Positions 16,851 to 27,720 are shown, counted from the stretch's first letter. The stretch: 64,000 nucleotides of DNA from Lentibacillus persicus (GCF_900112705.1 NZ_FOMR01000004.1:62001-126000), one strand, 5' to 3'. The notes: generated by a model from the sequence alone, not told the origin. A program made the numbers and translations.

Positions 16851-18698
16851 TTACATGACCCGTTTAAACATCTTTTCCAATTCATAGGAAGAAAAGAAAA
16901 TGATAACCGGACGCCCGTGCGGACATGTGAAAGGATCAGAACATGTGCGCAAGTCCTCCAGCAACGAGAACATATGGTCATTACTTAAGTGATGGTTGGC
17001 TTTGATTGATCGTTTGCATGACATGAGTGCGGCAGCATCTTCTCTTATTCGTTCAATATCAACCTTTTCATCCTTCATGACTTGTTCAATCATTTCCCTG
17101 ATAACTTCTTCCTCAAAGCCTTTTGGAAACCAATTCGGGTGAGCACGAATGATATACGTCTGATTGCCGAATGGTTCGAAAAAAAGACCAACTTTTTCGA
17201 GTTCCTCGCGATGATGGTCAATAAAAATTGATTCCTGTTTGGAAAAATCAAATGTTAATGGGATCAGCAGCTCCTGCAGCTCATTTTCTGTTTGACCAAG
17301 CTTTTTCCTGAACCGTTCAAATTTGATACGTTCTTGTGCTGCATGCTGATCAATCATATAAAAGCCATTTTCATTTTGTGCTAAAATGTATGTCCCTTGC
17401 AGCTGCCCAATTGGGTACATTGCAGGGATCCGTTCTTGTACAGTGTTGTTATCAGAACTTGTGCCGTACTCAGTCTCAGGCATCTCAAATGGTTCATCCG
17501 TCAGATTCTCAATTTGCGTGTTCGCGTAATAGGCTTCTGTAGGCTGGCCGGAGTCTCCTGACGGCGCATTATAATAACTATCAGACGCATGTTCATTCAC
17601 TTGTTGCTGAGGGACCCATTGAGACGGTTTTTGCTCTGTTCTTCCAAATTGGATGCTTCCCTGAACACTAGCATTTTTATTGCTTGAACTTTTCGATTCC
17701 ATTTCAGGGATCAGTGATGTTTGCTTAAATGCGTCACGTATAGTATTTTCAATCGCCTCGAATAGTGCTTTATCTTTGCTGAAACGAACTTCAAGCTTGG
17801 TTGGGTGTACGTTCACATCAACTAATATTGGATCCATCTCGATGTTTAAAACGACCACAGGGGAACGTCCTATCGGCAACAGTGTGTGATAACCCCGGTT
17901 TATCGCTTGAGCCAGCTGCATGCTTTTAATAAATCTTCCATTAACAATGGTTGAAATATAGTTCCGGGAAGCTCTTGTAACTTCGGGTTTTGCAATATAA
18001 CCTTCGATGGAAAAATCAAGTGTTTCGTGCTTTACCGGCAGCATTTTGCGTGCAACACTCATACCATAAACCTGACTAATCACCTGAAGAAGTTCCCCGG
18101 TGCCGGCTGTCTTAAATAGGGATTTGCCGTTATGAAGCGCCTCAAAGCGAATATCCGGATGTGATAAGGCCAGGCGATTCAAAAGATCCGTAATATGCCC
18201 CAATTCTGTATGAATCGTCTTCATATATTTCAAACGGGCCGGTGTGTTGAAAAATAAATCTTCAACTGTTATTTCAGTGCCTTTTCGGGCATCACTTTTT
18301 GACCGATCAGTAACATCCCCGCCTTCAATTGTTAAATACGTTCCAGCACTTTCCCCTTGTGATGTTTTAACGGTCAACCTGCTGACAGCTGCAATACTTG
18401 CCAGGGCCTCGCCTCGAAACCCCAGTGTATTAACACGGAAAAGATCTGTTTCATTTTTAATTTTACTTGTGGCATGGCGCAAAAACGCCCGTTCTGCATC
18501 TTCTTCAGGCATGCCATGGCCATTATCGGTCACTTTGATTCGCTGCAATCCCGCTTCTTCAAATTCTAATTTAATCCATGTACTTCCCGCATCGATACTG
18601 TTTTCCACAAGTTCCTTAACAACAGAAGCAGGACGCTCTACAACTTCCCCGGCAGCTATTTTGTTGGCGAGTCCATCTGGCATTTGAAAGATTTCCAT
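16851..18698 (-). CDS. mutL: DNA mismatch repair endonuclease MutL
   Basis: A 615-residue mismatch repair protein recruited by MutS to nick the new strand. The GHKL ATPase domain shows NSIDAG, DNGHGM and [11 protein letters not shown] Gln/Asn/Ser-rich linker (about residues 340-425) precedes the C-terminal dimerisation domain, which carries the metal-binding endonuclease motif [12 protein letters not shown] plus SCKRSIKA and CPHGRP. Such endonuclease motifs are expected in species without MutH. The start at 18698 has an AGGAAAGG site; the open frame runs further to 18755 without one. It lies 19 bp after mutS. Confidence 0.97.
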   Translation of the reverse strand: MEIFQMPDGLANKIAAGEVVERPASVVKELVENSIDAGSTWIKLEFEEAGLQRIKVTDNGHGMPEEDAERAFLRHATSKIKNETDLFRVNTLGFRGEALASIAAVSRLTVKTSQGESAGTYLTIEGGDVTDRSKSDARKGTEITVEDLFFNTPARLKYMKTIHTELGHITDLLNRLALSHPDIRFEALHNGKSLFKTAGTGELLQVISQVYGMSVARKMLPVKHETLDFSIEGYIAKPEVTRASRNYISTIVNGRFIKSMQLAQAINRGYHTLLPIGRSPVVVLNIEMDPILVDVNVHPTKLEVRFSKDKALFEAIENTIRDAFKQTSLIPEMESKSSSNKNASVQGSIQFGRTEQKPSQWVPQQQVNEHASDSYYNAPSGDSGQPTEAYYANTQIENLTDEPFEMPETEYGTSSDNNTVQERIPAMYPIGQLQGTYILAQNENGFYMIDQHAAQERIKFERFRKKLGQTENELQELLIPLTFDFSKQESIFIDHHREELEKVGLFFEPFGNQTYIIRAHPNWFPKGFEEEVIREMIEQVMKDEKVDIERIREDAAALMSCKRSIKANHHLSNDHMFSLLEDLRTCSDPFTCPHGRPVIIFFSSYELEKMFKRVM

Positions 18699-18717
18699 GA
18701 AAACAATCCTTTCCTGA

Positions 18718-21288
18718 TTACTCTTTGACCTGCTTTTGCAGCCGGTATAATTCATTCATGGCATCCATCGGTGTCATCTCAAATAGATTAATATTTTTCA
18801 AATCATCGATCAGTTGATTATCAGGCTGAGCAGCCGATATTTTCTTCTCTTTTATTTGTGATTGCTCATCAGAAAAAAATGATAATTGGCCGGCATCTTC
18901 AAGACGCGGCTTGTCATTGGTTTCCAACTGTTCGAGAATTGAGGTGGCACGGTCAATAAGGGGTGGGGGCAAATTAGCCAGTTTGGCAACATGAATGCCA
19001 TAACTTTGATCTGCTGCTCCTTCTTTAACTTGATGAAGAAAAACAACTTTTCCATCATACTCTTCTGCTCGGACGTGGATATTTTTCAATCGCTCCAATG
19101 AATCCTCCAAAGCGGTCAATTCGTGATAATGGGTCGAGAATATTGTTTTGGCATGAATGTGGTCATGAATCTGCTCCACGATAGCCTGGGCAAGCGCCAT
19201 TCCATCGTAAGTACTCGTCCCCCGTCCAATTTCATCAAGTAATATCAGACTGTTTTCGGTAGCATTGGACAAGGCATGATTTGCCTCCAGCATCTCCACC
19301 ATAAACGTACTCTGGCCAGCGACCAGGTCATCTGCTGCACCAATGCGTGTAAAAATCTGATCAAATAAAAGCATCTCTGCTTCGTCGCATGGCACAAAAC
19401 AGCCAATTTGCGCCATAATGACCGTTAAAGCAAGCTGGCGCATATAGGTGCTTTTACCTGACATATTTGGCCCGGTTATGAGAAGGATGTCCGTTTCCTG
19501 ATCAAGTGAAATATTATTAGGCACAAAAGCATCGTCTTTCATAACCTGTTCCACAACCGGATGACGGCCATTTTTGATGGCTAAGTTTTCAGTTGAAAAA
19601 ACAGGACGTGTATACTGATTAGCTTCGCTTACGGTGGCAAAACCTTGCATTACATCTATTTGACTTACTAACCCAGCCAAATATTGTATTTCCGGAATGG
19701 ACTCTTTCACTTGCTCGCGTATCTCCAAAAACAATTGATATTCCAACTCGACGCTTTGCTCTTCAGCTTCAAGAATGAGCTGCTCTTTTTGTTTTAGCTC
19801 AGGTGTTATATACCGTTCTGCATTTGTAAGGGTTTGTTTTCGTTCATACCTGTTTTCCGGAAGCAAATGCAAATTAGCTTTTGTCACCTCTATATAGTAG
19901 CCAAACACTCGATTGAAGCCGATTTTTAACGATTTAATATTTGTTTCCTGCTTCTCTTTCTGTTCCAATTCGGCAATCCACTGTTTTCCATTCCCGGAAG
20001 CTTCGCGATAAGTGTCAAGCTTCTCATGGTAGCCATCCTTGATAATGGCACCTTCTTTAATTGATACCGGCGGGTCATCTTTGAGACTCGAATCAAGCAA
20101 GCTCACAAGTTCTTCCGGGAACGTCAGACTGTTTGCCAGTTCCTGAATACCTGTCTGGTCAAACTGATTTAAGATACGCTTAATTTCAGGAATTTTTTCC
20201 AGTGATTGTTTCAGTTGTATTAAATCACGGGCATTAACATTGCCATATGCCACACGTCCTGCCAGCCTTTCCAGGTCATAAACTGATTTTAAAGCTTCCC
20301 TAAGATCGTCACGCGTCATAAAGTCGTTCAAAAAACCTTCAACAACGTCAAATCGCTGTTCAATTTCCGCTTTGCTTAACAATGGCCGATCGAGCCATTT
20401 CTTCAACGTACGTGAACCCATTGCCGTTACGGTTTTATCGAGAACCCATAATAAACTTCCGTGCTTGCTTTTTTTCATAATCGTCTCGGTTAGTTCAAGG
20501 TTCCGCTTAGAGTACATATCCAATGATAAAAAATAATCCAATTTTATTACTTTAGCGGGCTGTAAGTGATCAAGCGATCGTTTCTGGGTGTTTTGTATGT
20601 AATTGAGCAACCTGCTGAAAGCTTTAACAAGCCGCTCATCATCTAAATCATCACACAGCTCCCGGTATTCTGCATGAAATGTTATCTCGTCTTGAAAAGA
20701 CAAGGTCATGTTTAATTTTTCACGTAAAGCCTGCTGGAATGATTCAGGCAAGTCAGATGACACGACCATTTCTTTAACCGGCTGATTGTATAATTCATGG
20801 AACACAGCATCCCAACCATCAGTTATGAGTGCAATATTACTTTCACCAATCGAAAGATCATTATATACAATAACGAACGAGTCGTCATCAAAATATGAAA
20901 GACTGGCAAGATAGTTATGATCCCGTTCCTTGAGCATGTTCGTTTCCATCACTGTACCGGGCGTTATTAACTGAACGACTTCCCGTTTCACAACACCTTT
21001 AGCTGCTTTTGGATCTTCCATCTGCTCACAGATAGCGACTTTATAGCCTTTTTCTATAAGGTTCTTTATATAATTGCTTGCGGAATGGTAGGGCACACCA
21101 CACATGGGTATCGATCCTTCCTCGCCGCCATCACGTTTTGTCAGAGTTATTTCCAATTCACGGGCGGCCTGGACGGCATCATCAAAAAACATTTCATAAA
21201 AGTCACCAAGCCGGAAAAATAGAAATGCATCTTTCTGCTCAGCTTTAATTTTCAAGTATTGCTCCATCATTGGTGTGTATTTAGCCAT
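18718..21288 (-). CDS. mutS: DNA mismatch recognition protein MutS
   Basis: An 856-residue clamp that finds mismatches and small loops. The N-terminal mismatch-contact motif is [12 protein letters not shown] (Phe-x-Glu, residue about 33). The ATPase domain has Walker [14 protein letters not shown] (about residue 605), [13 protein letters not shown] and the [11 protein letters not shown] motif. The ATG at 21288 follows GGAGGATTATTA; an earlier ATG at 21309 has no proper site. Length equals B. subtilis MutS within two residues. Order cotE-mutS-mutL is as in B. subtilis. Confidence 0.98.
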   Translation of the reverse strand: MAKYTPMMEQYLKIKAEQKDAFLFFRLGDFYEMFFDDAVQAARELEITLTKRDGGEEGSIPMCGVPYHSASNYIKNLIEKGYKVAICEQMEDPKAAKGVVKREVVQLITPGTVMETNMLKERDHNYLASLSYFDDDSFVIVYNDLSIGESNIALITDGWDAVFHELYNQPVKEMVVSSDLPESFQQALREKLNMTLSFQDEITFHAEYRELCDDLDDERLVKAFSRLLNYIQNTQKRSLDHLQPAKVIKLDYFLSLDMYSKRNLELTETIMKKSKHGSLLWVLDKTVTAMGSRTLKKWLDRPLLSKAEIEQRFDVVEGFLNDFMTRDDLREALKSVYDLERLAGRVAYGNVNARDLIQLKQSLEKIPEIKRILNQFDQTGIQELANSLTFPEELVSLLDSSLKDDPPVSIKEGAIIKDGYHEKLDTYREASGNGKQWIAELEQKEKQETNIKSLKIGFNRVFGYYIEVTKANLHLLPENRYERKQTLTNAERYITPELKQKEQLILEAEEQSVELEYQLFLEIREQVKESIPEIQYLAGLVSQIDVMQGFATVSEANQYTRPVFSTENLAIKNGRHPVVEQVMKDDAFVPNNISLDQETDILLITGPNMSGKSTYMRQLALTVIMAQIGCFVPCDEAEMLLFDQIFTRIGAADDLVAGQSTFMVEMLEANHALSNATENSLILLDEIGRGTSTYDGMALAQAIVEQIHDHIHAKTIFSTHYHELTALEDSLERLKNIHVRAEEYDGKVVFLHQVKEGAADQSYGIHVAKLANLPPPLIDRATSILEQLETNDKPRLEDAGQLSFFSDEQSQIKEKKISAAQPDNQLIDDLKNINLFEMTPMDAMNELYRLQKQVKE

Positions 21289-21377
21289 TAATAATCCTCC
21301 AAAAAACATGCGATATATTGTTTCATTATAGCATATTTTAGAGAATATCGACGAATGAACAAAATGAATCGTTGTGC

Positions 21378-21409
21378 AAAAAAATTACGAGAGTATGACC
21401 TCTCGTAAT
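21378..21409 (-). terminator. Terminator of cotE
   Basis: The stem ATTACGAGAG / CTCTCGTAAT is followed on the minus strand by seven T, directly after cotE. Confidence 0.92.
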
Positions 21410-21412
21410 CTT

Positions 21413-21979
21413 CTAATCCTTACCTGTTCTGTGCACAAAATCCGGTTTGACATCACTAAGTTCGTCGTCGGTAATATCAAAGCCCCAGTCATCGTCGTCA
21501 TCAAATTTATAGCCTTTAGGGTCAACTCTCACAGCTACTTTAGTTTCCCCAATAATTTGCACGACGAATTCCCGTTCAACTTCTACAGCAATTTTATTCC
21601 CATGACCGGCAATTTCACACTCCAGACAGTTTGGCTGTTGAACTACTTTTGCAATGACATCATAATCATCGTTAATACATTTATCATCTTTAACAGTCAG
21701 CGGAACATGATCAGTATAAGTGACACGCTCAGTAACGACGTCTGTTTTGGTATTATCATTATATGAATACCAAATATTAACATCATAACTGCCATGGATT
21801 TCAACAGTATCCTCAGATTTTTTCTTTGCGTTATATAAATGATTTATTACCCAACAGCCGAGGATACTGGAAGGCCTATGTGACGATGAGATATGATGGG
21901 TTGCCTGCGTAAATTTCTTTCCTTTGCCGCACACTGCTTTCGTAATAATTTCTCTATATTCGTGATCAAGAAATGACAT
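21413..21979 (-). CDS. cotE: Outer spore coat morphogenetic protein CotE
   Basis: A 188-residue coat protein that forms the platform for the outer spore coat in the mother cell. The whole length resembles B. subtilis CotE: an N-terminal SFLDHEYREIITKAVCGKGK segment, a beta-rich middle (ILGCWVINH, YDVNIWYSYN) and an acidic C-terminal tail with a five-Asp run, which in B. subtilis governs recruitment of other coat proteins. GGAGG precedes the ATG. A possible sigma-K type -10 lies 28 bp upstream of the start. Confidence 0.95.
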   Translation of the reverse strand: MSFLDHEYREIITKAVCGKGKKFTQATHHISSSHRPSSILGCWVINHLYNAKKKSEDTVEIHGSYDVNIWYSYNDNTKTDVVTERVTYTDHVPLTVKDDKCINDDYDVIAKVVQQPNCLECEIAGHGNKIAVEVEREFVVQIIGETKVAVRVDPKGYKFDDDDDWGFDITDDELSDVKPDFVHRTGKD

Positions 21980-22007
21980 ATCTTCGCTACCTCCTTTTTC
22001 TCATAGT

Positions 22008-22016
22008 CAGTTTATG
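22008..22016 (-). promoter_or_regulatory. Possible sigma-K/sigma-E -10 element of cotE
   Basis: CATAAACTG on the minus strand is one base off the sigma-K -10 pattern CATANNNTA, with an AC about 17 bp upstream. B. subtilis cotE has sigma-E and sigma-K promoters. Confidence 0.35.
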
Positions 22017-22078
22017 CAAGACAAATACCTAAAGTGCATAATGAATTTAACTTACGGGAGCGAAGATATTCAGTCGTG

Positions 22079-22109
22079 AAAAAACCAGGCAGGAATTACC
22101 CTGCCTGGT
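22079..22109 (-). terminator. Terminator of ricA
   Basis: A 10-bp stem ACCAGGCAGG / CCTGCCTGGT followed on the minus strand by TTTTTTC. Confidence 0.93.
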
Positions 22110-22125
22110 CGTTAGATACCATCTG

Positions 22126-22551
22126 CTATTTGCTTGATGAATTGTTTTCATAATTCGTCCCGGTTTCACCTGAAAGAAGGTCACCGCCGGTAGAAGTGAT
22201 GACATCGTTGGTAACTTCACGGGATATGGTGCCGGATACAAGCTGAAGCACATCATTTACAACGCCTTGAGTCTCTTTAAATTCCTGGACAACTGGAATG
22301 GCATCGACTTCTGCATGAAGACGGTCAATTTCTTCTTCTACGTTTTTGAGCGCCTCTGTTTTCCCATACGCCTGAAAATTAACAGCCTGTTTTTGCAATG
22401 TTTTTATTTTCTGTATTAACTGCTGTACCTTTTTATTATCATTAACCTTGGCTTCCACTTGTTTAAAACGATCAATTTCTTCTGTGTTTGCAAGCATATT
22501 AGCCAACTTTTTTGCTTCATCCAATATTTCTTGTCGTGTATACTCTGCCAT
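22126..22551 (-). CDS. ricA: RicA (YmcA), subunit of the RNase Y specificity complex
   Basis: A 141-residue helical protein of the YlbF/YmcA family. In B. subtilis RicA, RicF and RicT form a complex that associates with RNase Y and directs maturation of polycistronic mRNAs, and affects sporulation, competence and biofilm formation. The VQQLIQKIKTLQKQAVNFQAYG and ISREVTNDVITSTGGDLL stretches match the family. The protein contains no cysteine, while I recall one near the C-terminus of the B. subtilis protein, which is reported to help hold an iron-sulfur cluster. It starts one base after miaB, with AGGTGA. Confidence 0.92.
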   Translation of the reverse strand: MAEYTRQEILDEAKKLANMLANTEEIDRFKQVEAKVNDNKKVQQLIQKIKTLQKQAVNFQAYGKTEALKNVEEEIDRLHAEVDAIPVVQEFKETQGVVNDVLQLVSGTISREVTNDVITSTGGDLLSGETGTNYENNSSSK

Positions 22552-22552
22552 A

Positions 22553-24133
22553 TTATTTCACCTCAGCTGCAGTTTCTGCCATAACACCATTTAACGACCA
22601 TGTTCTGGCTTCAGTTATTTTAACATCCACAATTTTTCCAATGGCTGATTTTGGACCTTTAAAGTTAACCAACTTATTGCGTTCTGTATAACCGGCCAGA
22701 ACATCCGGGTCTTTCTTGCTTTCGCCTTCAACAAGAACTGGCACAACTTTATCCTTATATTGCTTCATTGATTCAGCAGATTGTTTATTAACAAGTTCAT
22801 TTAAACGATATAGACGTTGTTTTTTCACTTCTTCAGGCACATCATCCTGTTTACGTGCAGCTGGTGTTCCTTCACGCGGTGAATAAATAAACGTAAATGC
22901 GGCTTCAAAGCCAACTTCTTCCACCAGTGACATCGTCTCTTCAAACTGTTCTTCTGTTTCATTCGGAAAACCGACGATAATATCAGTTGTGAGGGTTGCG
23001 TTAGGCATGGCTTTTCGGATTTTCCTCACAAGTTCTAAATAATCTTCCCTCGTATATCTTCGGTTCATTTTCTTCAGCACTTCACTGCTTCCGGATTGTA
23101 CAGGCAAATGAATGTGATCAAGCAAGTTGCCTCCTTTGGCAAGCACTTCGATCAAACGATCATCAAAATCACGTGGATGCGACGTCGTAAAACGGATTCT
23201 CGGAATATCAATCTTGTGCAGATCATCCATTAAGTCGCCCAGACCGTAATCCGAGTCCTCAAAGTCTTTGCCATAAGCATTGACATTCTGCCCCAGCAGT
23301 GTAATCTCTTTATAACCTTGAGCAGTCAAGTGGCGCACTTCCTGGATTATATCTTCAGGACGGCGGCTGCGCTCTTTCCCGCGCGTCATAGGCACTATAC
23401 AGTAAGTACAGAACTTGTCACAGCCATACATAATGTTAACCCATGCTTTAGTTTTGCCTTTACGTGCCTTTGGAAGATTTTCAATGATGTCGCCTTCCTT
23501 GGACCATACTTCAACAATTTTTTCTTTACCAAACATCGCTTCTTTAACGAGGTGCGGCAGACGGTGAATGTTATGCGTTCCAAAAATCAGATCTACTTGC
23601 GGGTGTTTCTTCAGGATGCGGTTGACCACTTTCTCTTCCTGGGACATACAGCCGCATACACCAAGAATCAAATCCGGATTCTCTCTTTTCAGAGCTTTCA
23701 GATGACCAATTTCACCAAACACTTTGTTCTCGGCATTTTCCCTGATGGCACATGTGTTCAGTAAAATAATGTCCGCTTCTTCTTTATTATCCGTCGATTC
23801 GTATCCCATTTCAGAGAGAATCCCTGCCATTACTTCTGTATCATGTTCGTTCATTTGACAGCCATATGTACGAATCAAAAATTTTTTGCCCTCGCCGATA
23901 TTCTCCATATCTTCCGGAATGCCAAAATCATAATGCACCGCTACATCATCACGACCTCGTTTTCTGGCTTTACTCAAGTTCGGCGGTTCATACGTGGTTT
24001 CAAAATATTTAGCAATCAAATCATCGCTGGTTGTGCTTTTCAGCCGTTCAATATTAGCCGAATCGGATTTTATGTCCGCCGGATTGTCGGTCTGTTTAAT
24101 TTGTGATTGCTGTTTTCGCTGCTGTTCGTTCAT
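22553..24133 (-). CDS. miaB: tRNA-2-methylthio-N6-dimethylallyladenosine synthase MiaB
   Basis: A radical-SAM methylthiotransferase of 526 residues that adds the 2-methylthio group to i6A37 made by MiaA. The N-terminal UPF0004 domain holds three cluster cysteines ([23 protein letters not shown]). The radical-SAM CxxxCxxC motif is [13 protein letters not shown] (about residue 240), and a TRAM domain closes the protein ([12 protein letters not shown]...). The first 65 residues form a charged low-complexity extension, as in other Bacillus MiaB. AAGGAG precedes the ATG. tdh and kbl, which lie upstream in B. subtilis, are absent here. Confidence 0.97.
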   Translation of the reverse strand: MNEQQRKQQSQIKQTDNPADIKSDSANIERLKSTTSDDLIAKYFETTYEPPNLSKARKRGRDDVAVHYDFGIPEDMENIGEGKKFLIRTYGCQMNEHDTEVMAGILSEMGYESTDNKEEADIILLNTCAIRENAENKVFGEIGHLKALKRENPDLILGVCGCMSQEEKVVNRILKKHPQVDLIFGTHNIHRLPHLVKEAMFGKEKIVEVWSKEGDIIENLPKARKGKTKAWVNIMYGCDKFCTYCIVPMTRGKERSRRPEDIIQEVRHLTAQGYKEITLLGQNVNAYGKDFEDSDYGLGDLMDDLHKIDIPRIRFTTSHPRDFDDRLIEVLAKGGNLLDHIHLPVQSGSSEVLKKMNRRYTREDYLELVRKIRKAMPNATLTTDIIVGFPNETEEQFEETMSLVEEVGFEAAFTFIYSPREGTPAARKQDDVPEEVKKQRLYRLNELVNKQSAESMKQYKDKVVPVLVEGESKKDPDVLAGYTERNKLVNFKGPKSAIGKIVDVKITEARTWSLNGVMAETAAEVK

Positions 24134-24317
24134 AACCAGACTCCTTTCATCTCTATGGTAAAATTTCGTTAGTGTTTATTTCCATACATTATTTTATTAT
24201 AAATGCTGACACAAAATTAAACAATACATGAGTCATATTACCGTATTTTCACGGTCCCAATTGAAAAAACACCTTAATTTATCAGCATGACCCGAACTTC
24301 CAGATTCTAAGCATTAT

Positions 24318-24346
24318 AAAAAAGTGCTGTGCAAGTGCACAACACT
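24318..24346 (-). terminator. Terminator of spoVS
   Basis: An imperfect GC-rich stem (AGTGTTGTGC / GCACAGCACT) followed on the minus strand by six T. Confidence 0.85.
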
Positions 24347-24365
24347 AAAAATGAATAATTGCCAA

Positions 24366-24626
24366 TTATCTCGGTTCAATAATTAATTTAATTGCTGTCC
24401 GTTCCTCATCTTCAATCATAATATCGGTAAAAGCCGGAATACAGATTAAATCCACGCCGCTTGGTGCCACAAACCCTCGGGAAATGGCGACCGCCTTTAC
24501 GGCCTGATTCAATGCACCGGCCCCAATAGCCTGTATCTCCGCCGAACCTCTTTCGCGTAAAACGTTTGCAAGTGCACCTGCTACTGAATTTGGGTTTGAT
24601 TTTGCTGACACTTTTAATACTTCCAC
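24366..24626 (-). CDS. spoVS: Stage V sporulation protein S
   Basis: An 86-residue Alba-like protein, nearly the same as B. subtilis SpoVS along its whole length (KVSAKSNPNSVAGALANVLR, AIGAGALNQAVKAVAISRGF, DLICIPAFTDI). It is needed to pass stage V of sporulation and affects septation; nucleic-acid binding is suggested by the fold. A GTG start follows AAGGAGG. It is monocistronic between a terminator and ymdB. A sigma-H-like promoter is visible upstream. Confidence 0.97.
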   Translation of the reverse strand: MEVLKVSAKSNPNSVAGALANVLRERGSAEIQAIGAGALNQAVKAVAISRGFVAPSGVDLICIPAFTDIMIEDEERTAIKLIIEPR

Positions 24627-24670
24627 TACTAGTACCTCCTTAAATTACTATTGTAGTTCTAATGCTACTA

Positions 24671-24697
24671 TATTCTTGGAGATGTTAGCTTATTACC
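24671..24697 (-). promoter_or_regulatory. Possible sigma-H promoter of spoVS
   Basis: On the minus strand AGGTAAT (24691-24697), a 12-bp spacer and CCAAGAAT (24671-24678) approximate the sigma-H pattern (AGGANNT, then GAAT). B. subtilis spoVS is sigma-H dependent; one -35 mismatch is present. Confidence 0.4.
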
Positions 24698-24771
24698 TTA
24701 TTATGCACTAATAATTCTAAACATTCAAATATTCAGCAAAGGAACACTGCTTATCCCAGCTTTTTTAATCA

Positions 24772-25569
24772 TCACTCCATAAAAGGATGATCATCATTAA
24801 TTAATATGCGCTCAATATTGTAAGCGCTTCCTGTATTTTCATCAATTGATATAACTAGCCCATTCAATTGTGTTCTACCCTCTTTATCAATTTCAAAACG
24901 TACAGGCAGACTTGTTAAAAACTTTTTCATAACGGTTTCTTTATCCATACCCAGTATTGAATCGTACGGACCTGTCATACCGACATCTGTAATATACGCG
25001 GTGCCCTGAGGCAGAATACGCTCGTCCGCCGTTTGAGTATGTGTATGTGTCCCCGCCACTGCACTTACTTTTCCATCCAAATACCAGCCCATTGCTTGCT
25101 TTTCGCTGGTTGCTTCGGCATGAAAATCAACAAAAATGATGTTTGTCCGCTTTCTGGCTGTTTCGACCAACTCATCCAATTTGCGGAACGGATCATCAAT
25201 CGCAGGAAGAAAGGTGCGCCCCTGAGCATTTATTACAGCTACTTCAGTTCCGTTTATGTTAATATATACAATCCCTTTTCCAGGTGTACCTTCCGGAAAA
25301 TTGGCAGGCCGTACTAAATTGTTCGCGTCATCAATAAACTCAAAGATTTCCTTTTTGTCCCATGTATGGTTACCCATGGTTATGACATGCGCGCCCCATT
25401 CCAAAAACTGTTTGTATATCTTTTTATTGATACCTTTGCCGGCTGCTGCGTTTTCCCCATTAATGATAGTCATCCCGGGACGGTACTTTTCTCTCAGTTT
25501 TGGCAAGTAGGTCTCAATCATATTTCTTCCTGGGGAGCCTGTCACATCCCCGATAAATAGTATATTCAT
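24772..25569 (-). CDS. ymdB: YmdB metallophosphodiesterase
   Basis: A 265-residue calcineurin-like phosphodiesterase that in B. subtilis hydrolyses 2',3'-cyclic nucleotides and influences biofilm/motility choice and RNase Y-dependent regulation. Metal-binding motifs are in order: FIGDVTGSPGR, NGENAAAGKG, TMGNHTWDK, VDFHAEATSEK and GTHTHTQT. The start at 25569 gives the B. subtilis length (264); GTG at 25581 is an alternative inside the ribosome site. It follows rny, its partner in B. subtilis, with a hairpin between them. Confidence 0.95.
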   Translation of the reverse strand: MNILFIGDVTGSPGRNMIETYLPKLREKYRPGMTIINGENAAAGKGINKKIYKQFLEWGAHVITMGNHTWDKKEIFEFIDDANNLVRPANFPEGTPGKGIVYININGTEVAVINAQGRTFLPAIDDPFRKLDELVETARKRTNIIFVDFHAEATSEKQAMGWYLDGKVSAVAGTHTHTQTADERILPQGTAYITDVGMTGPYDSILGMDKETVMKKFLTSLPVRFEIDKEGRTQLNGLVISIDENTGSAYNIERILINDDHPFME

Positions 25570-25634
25570 TATTGTGTTCACCCTATCCTATTAAAGTATT
25601 GACAGTGTTACATAACCACTTATCTCTGTAAAGC

Positions 25635-25660
25635 AAAAAAGCGACTTCGCAGCCGCTTTT
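25635..25660 (-). terminator. Hairpin terminator between rny and ymdB
   Basis: AAAAGCG / CGCTTTT with a GC-rich loop, followed on the minus strand by TTTT; it may allow partial read-through into ymdB. Confidence 0.75.
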
Positions 25661-25664
25661 TCGC

Positions 25665-27230
25665 TTATTTTGCATATTCAACTGCCCGTGTTTCACGAAT
25701 GACAGTAACCTTAATATGTCCCGGATATTGAAGTTCACCTTCAATTTGTTTGCGGATATCCCGCGCAATCCGGACAGAATCGATGTCATTAATCTCATCA
25801 GGCTTAACCATAATTCTAACTTCCCGGCCAGCCTGAATAGCAAATGATTTTTCAACACCGGAAAATGATTCTGAAATCTCTTCCAGGCGCTCGAGACGTT
25901 TAATATAATTTTCCAATGTTTCACTTCTTGCGCCAGGTCTGGCAGCTGATAGCGCATCGGCTGCTGCAACCAGCACTGATATAATGGAAGTTGCTTCTTC
26001 ATCACCGTGGTGTGAAGCAATCGAATTGACAACAACTTCATGCTCTTTGTACTTGACTCCAAGTTCTTTGCCAATTTCAACATGGCTTCCCTCTACTTCA
26101 TGATCAATTGCTTTCCCAATGTCATGAAGCAAGCCGGCTCTTTTTGCCAGTGTTTCATCTTCACCTAACTCTGCAGCAAGCAGTCCTGATAGATAGGCCA
26201 CTTCAGTAGAGTGTTTAAGCACATTCTGACCATAACTTGTCCGGTATTTTAAGCGGCCAAGTATTTTGACCAAATCAGGGTGGAGTCCGTGTATACCAAC
26301 TTCAAAAGTCGTTTCTTCTCCCACCTCACGAACGTACTCGTCAACATCACGTCTAGCTTTGTCAACCATCTCTTCAATGCGGGCTGGATGGATTCTACCA
26401 TCCTGTACGAGTCTTTCAAGCGCCATACGGGCAATCTCACGGCGGATAGGATCAAACCCTGACAACACGACTGCTTCTGGTGTGTCATCAATAATCAAAT
26501 CTATACCAGTCAATGTTTCCAGTGTCCGTATATTGCGTCCTTCTCGACCAATGATACGTCCCTTCATTTCATCATTTGGCAGGTTGACAACTGATACGGT
26601 TGTTTCCGCAACATGATCTGCGGCACAACGCTGCAGGGCCAGTGAAAGAATGCTTTTAGCTTTCTTGTCCGCTTCTTCTTTCGCACGATTTTCAGCTTCT
26701 TTGATCATTAGAGCTGATTCATGATTGACCTCTTGCTCGACCCGTTCTAATATAACCTGTTTGGCCTGCTCGGTCGTATAACCGGAAATCCGCTCAAGCT
26801 CTGTTTGCTGCTCATTAAGCATCGCTTCCACTTTGCTTTCCATTTCTTCAATTTGTTGTTGTTTTTCTGTTAGCGATTCTTCCCTTCCTTCCAGCATAGT
26901 TTCTCGCTGATCAAGTGTTTCACTTTTTCTGTCCAAAGTTTCTTCTTTTTGCATCAGGCGATTTTCCTGCTTTTGAACTTCCAATCGCCGTTCGCGTAAG
27001 TCTTCTTCAGTCTGCTGGCGAAGATTGTGGTTTTCGTCTTTCGCCTCAAGAAGTGCTTCTTTTTTGGCAGCATCTGCGTTTCGATGTGCTTCATCCACTA
27101 TTTGTTTGGCTAAATTTTCAGCACTCGATATTTTAGCTTCTCCAATAGATTTACGGATCAGATAACCAACAACAATACCGACGATCAGGATTACGGCAAG
27201 CAAAATGGAGATGATTAAGGGATTGTCCAT
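25665..27230 (-). CDS. rny: Ribonuclease Y
   Basis: The main membrane-anchored endoribonuclease starting mRNA decay and processing in Bacillus. The 521 residues show one N-terminal membrane helix (about 5-27), a long coiled coil rich in Glu/Gln/Lys (about 35-190), a KH RNA-binding domain ([19 protein letters not shown]) and an HD catalytic domain ([17 protein letters not shown]). The ATG at 27230 follows AGGAGGTGA; the upstream extension to 27284 is not supported. A good sigma-A promoter lies 220 bp upstream, giving a long leader with an inverted repeat. ricA, encoding part of its specificity complex, is 3 kb downstream. Confidence 0.97.
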   Translation of the reverse strand: MDNPLIISILLAVILIVGIVVGYLIRKSIGEAKISSAENLAKQIVDEAHRNADAAKKEALLEAKDENHNLRQQTEEDLRERRLEVQKQENRLMQKEETLDRKSETLDQRETMLEGREESLTEKQQQIEEMESKVEAMLNEQQTELERISGYTTEQAKQVILERVEQEVNHESALMIKEAENRAKEEADKKAKSILSLALQRCAADHVAETTVSVVNLPNDEMKGRIIGREGRNIRTLETLTGIDLIIDDTPEAVVLSGFDPIRREIARMALERLVQDGRIHPARIEEMVDKARRDVDEYVREVGEETTFEVGIHGLHPDLVKILGRLKYRTSYGQNVLKHSTEVAYLSGLLAAELGEDETLAKRAGLLHDIGKAIDHEVEGSHVEIGKELGVKYKEHEVVVNSIASHHGDEEATSIISVLVAAADALSAARPGARSETLENYIKRLERLEEISESFSGVEKSFAIQAGREVRIMVKPDEINDIDSVRIARDIRKQIEGELQYPGHIKVTVIRETRAVEYAK

Positions 27231-27306
27231 GATTTCACCTCCTATTGCTATAAAATTGTACAAGTGATTCATTATTGTCGGCATGTACAGTGTTTAATAA
27301 TAGAGG

Positions 27307-27405
27307 TTGTTCAAAATTCGGCGAAATAAAGCATCGGCAGCAACCCACATTTAAAAGTTTGCAGGTTCAGCCCGTCTTTTCAAGTCCTTTTGAACACGCA
27401 CTAAT
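27307..27405. repeat. Inverted-repeat element in the rny leader
   Basis: A segment bounded by GTTGTTCAAAA on the left and CTTTTGAACACG on the right, in inverted orientation, lies between the rny promoter and start. Such TTGTTCAAAA-bounded stretches remind me of intergenic repeats common in Bacillaceae; the family is not identified. Confidence 0.4.
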
Positions 27406-27446
27406 AAATAACTTAGTGTATAATATAATAGAAATTATACAATTTA

Positions 27447-27475
27447 ATTTTACTGTTACCTTTCACCAATGTCAA
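27447..27475 (-). promoter_or_regulatory. rny promoter
   Basis: TTGACA (27470-27475) and TAAAAT (27447-27452) are separated by 17 bp on the minus strand. Confidence 0.7.
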
Positions 27476-27507
27476 GAAATCGTAACAATCCTTCCTTATA
27501 TAAACAC

Positions 27508-27720
27508 TCGGGAGCAGTGGCATAGGTAGACTTCACGTGTTATCGCACGCGAAGTCTCACCAGCCGCCCGCGGAAAGCGACGAGCAAAACATCCACTGAG
27601 TCCGCTGCGAGTTGCGAGGAGTGCTTGCTGCACCGAGATCACTTGCAACACGACGAGCACCTACGTGTATATTCGGAGCGATGGGATAGCACTAAGTGAA
27701 ATCAGAAGAAAAATTTTCAC
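27508..27720. repeat. GC-rich intergenic repeat element
   Basis: This stretch between rny and recA is markedly more GC-rich than its flanks. It opens with GGGAGCAGTGGCATAGG, then an inverted repeat AGACTTC...GAAGTCT around ACGTG/CACGC, then CCAGCCGCCCGCGGAAAGCGA. I recognise the last motif as belonging to a dispersed repeat in several Bacillaceae genomes. A degenerate second opening (TCGGAGCGATGGGATAG) begins near 27673. No credible open frame covers it. Confidence 0.55.

Noticed and set aside
27541-27700. Possible rRNA or tRNA fragment because of GC-rich, structured sequence
   Set aside because: No tRNA cloverleaf, CCA end or conserved rRNA motif is visible; the block fits a dispersed repeat better.
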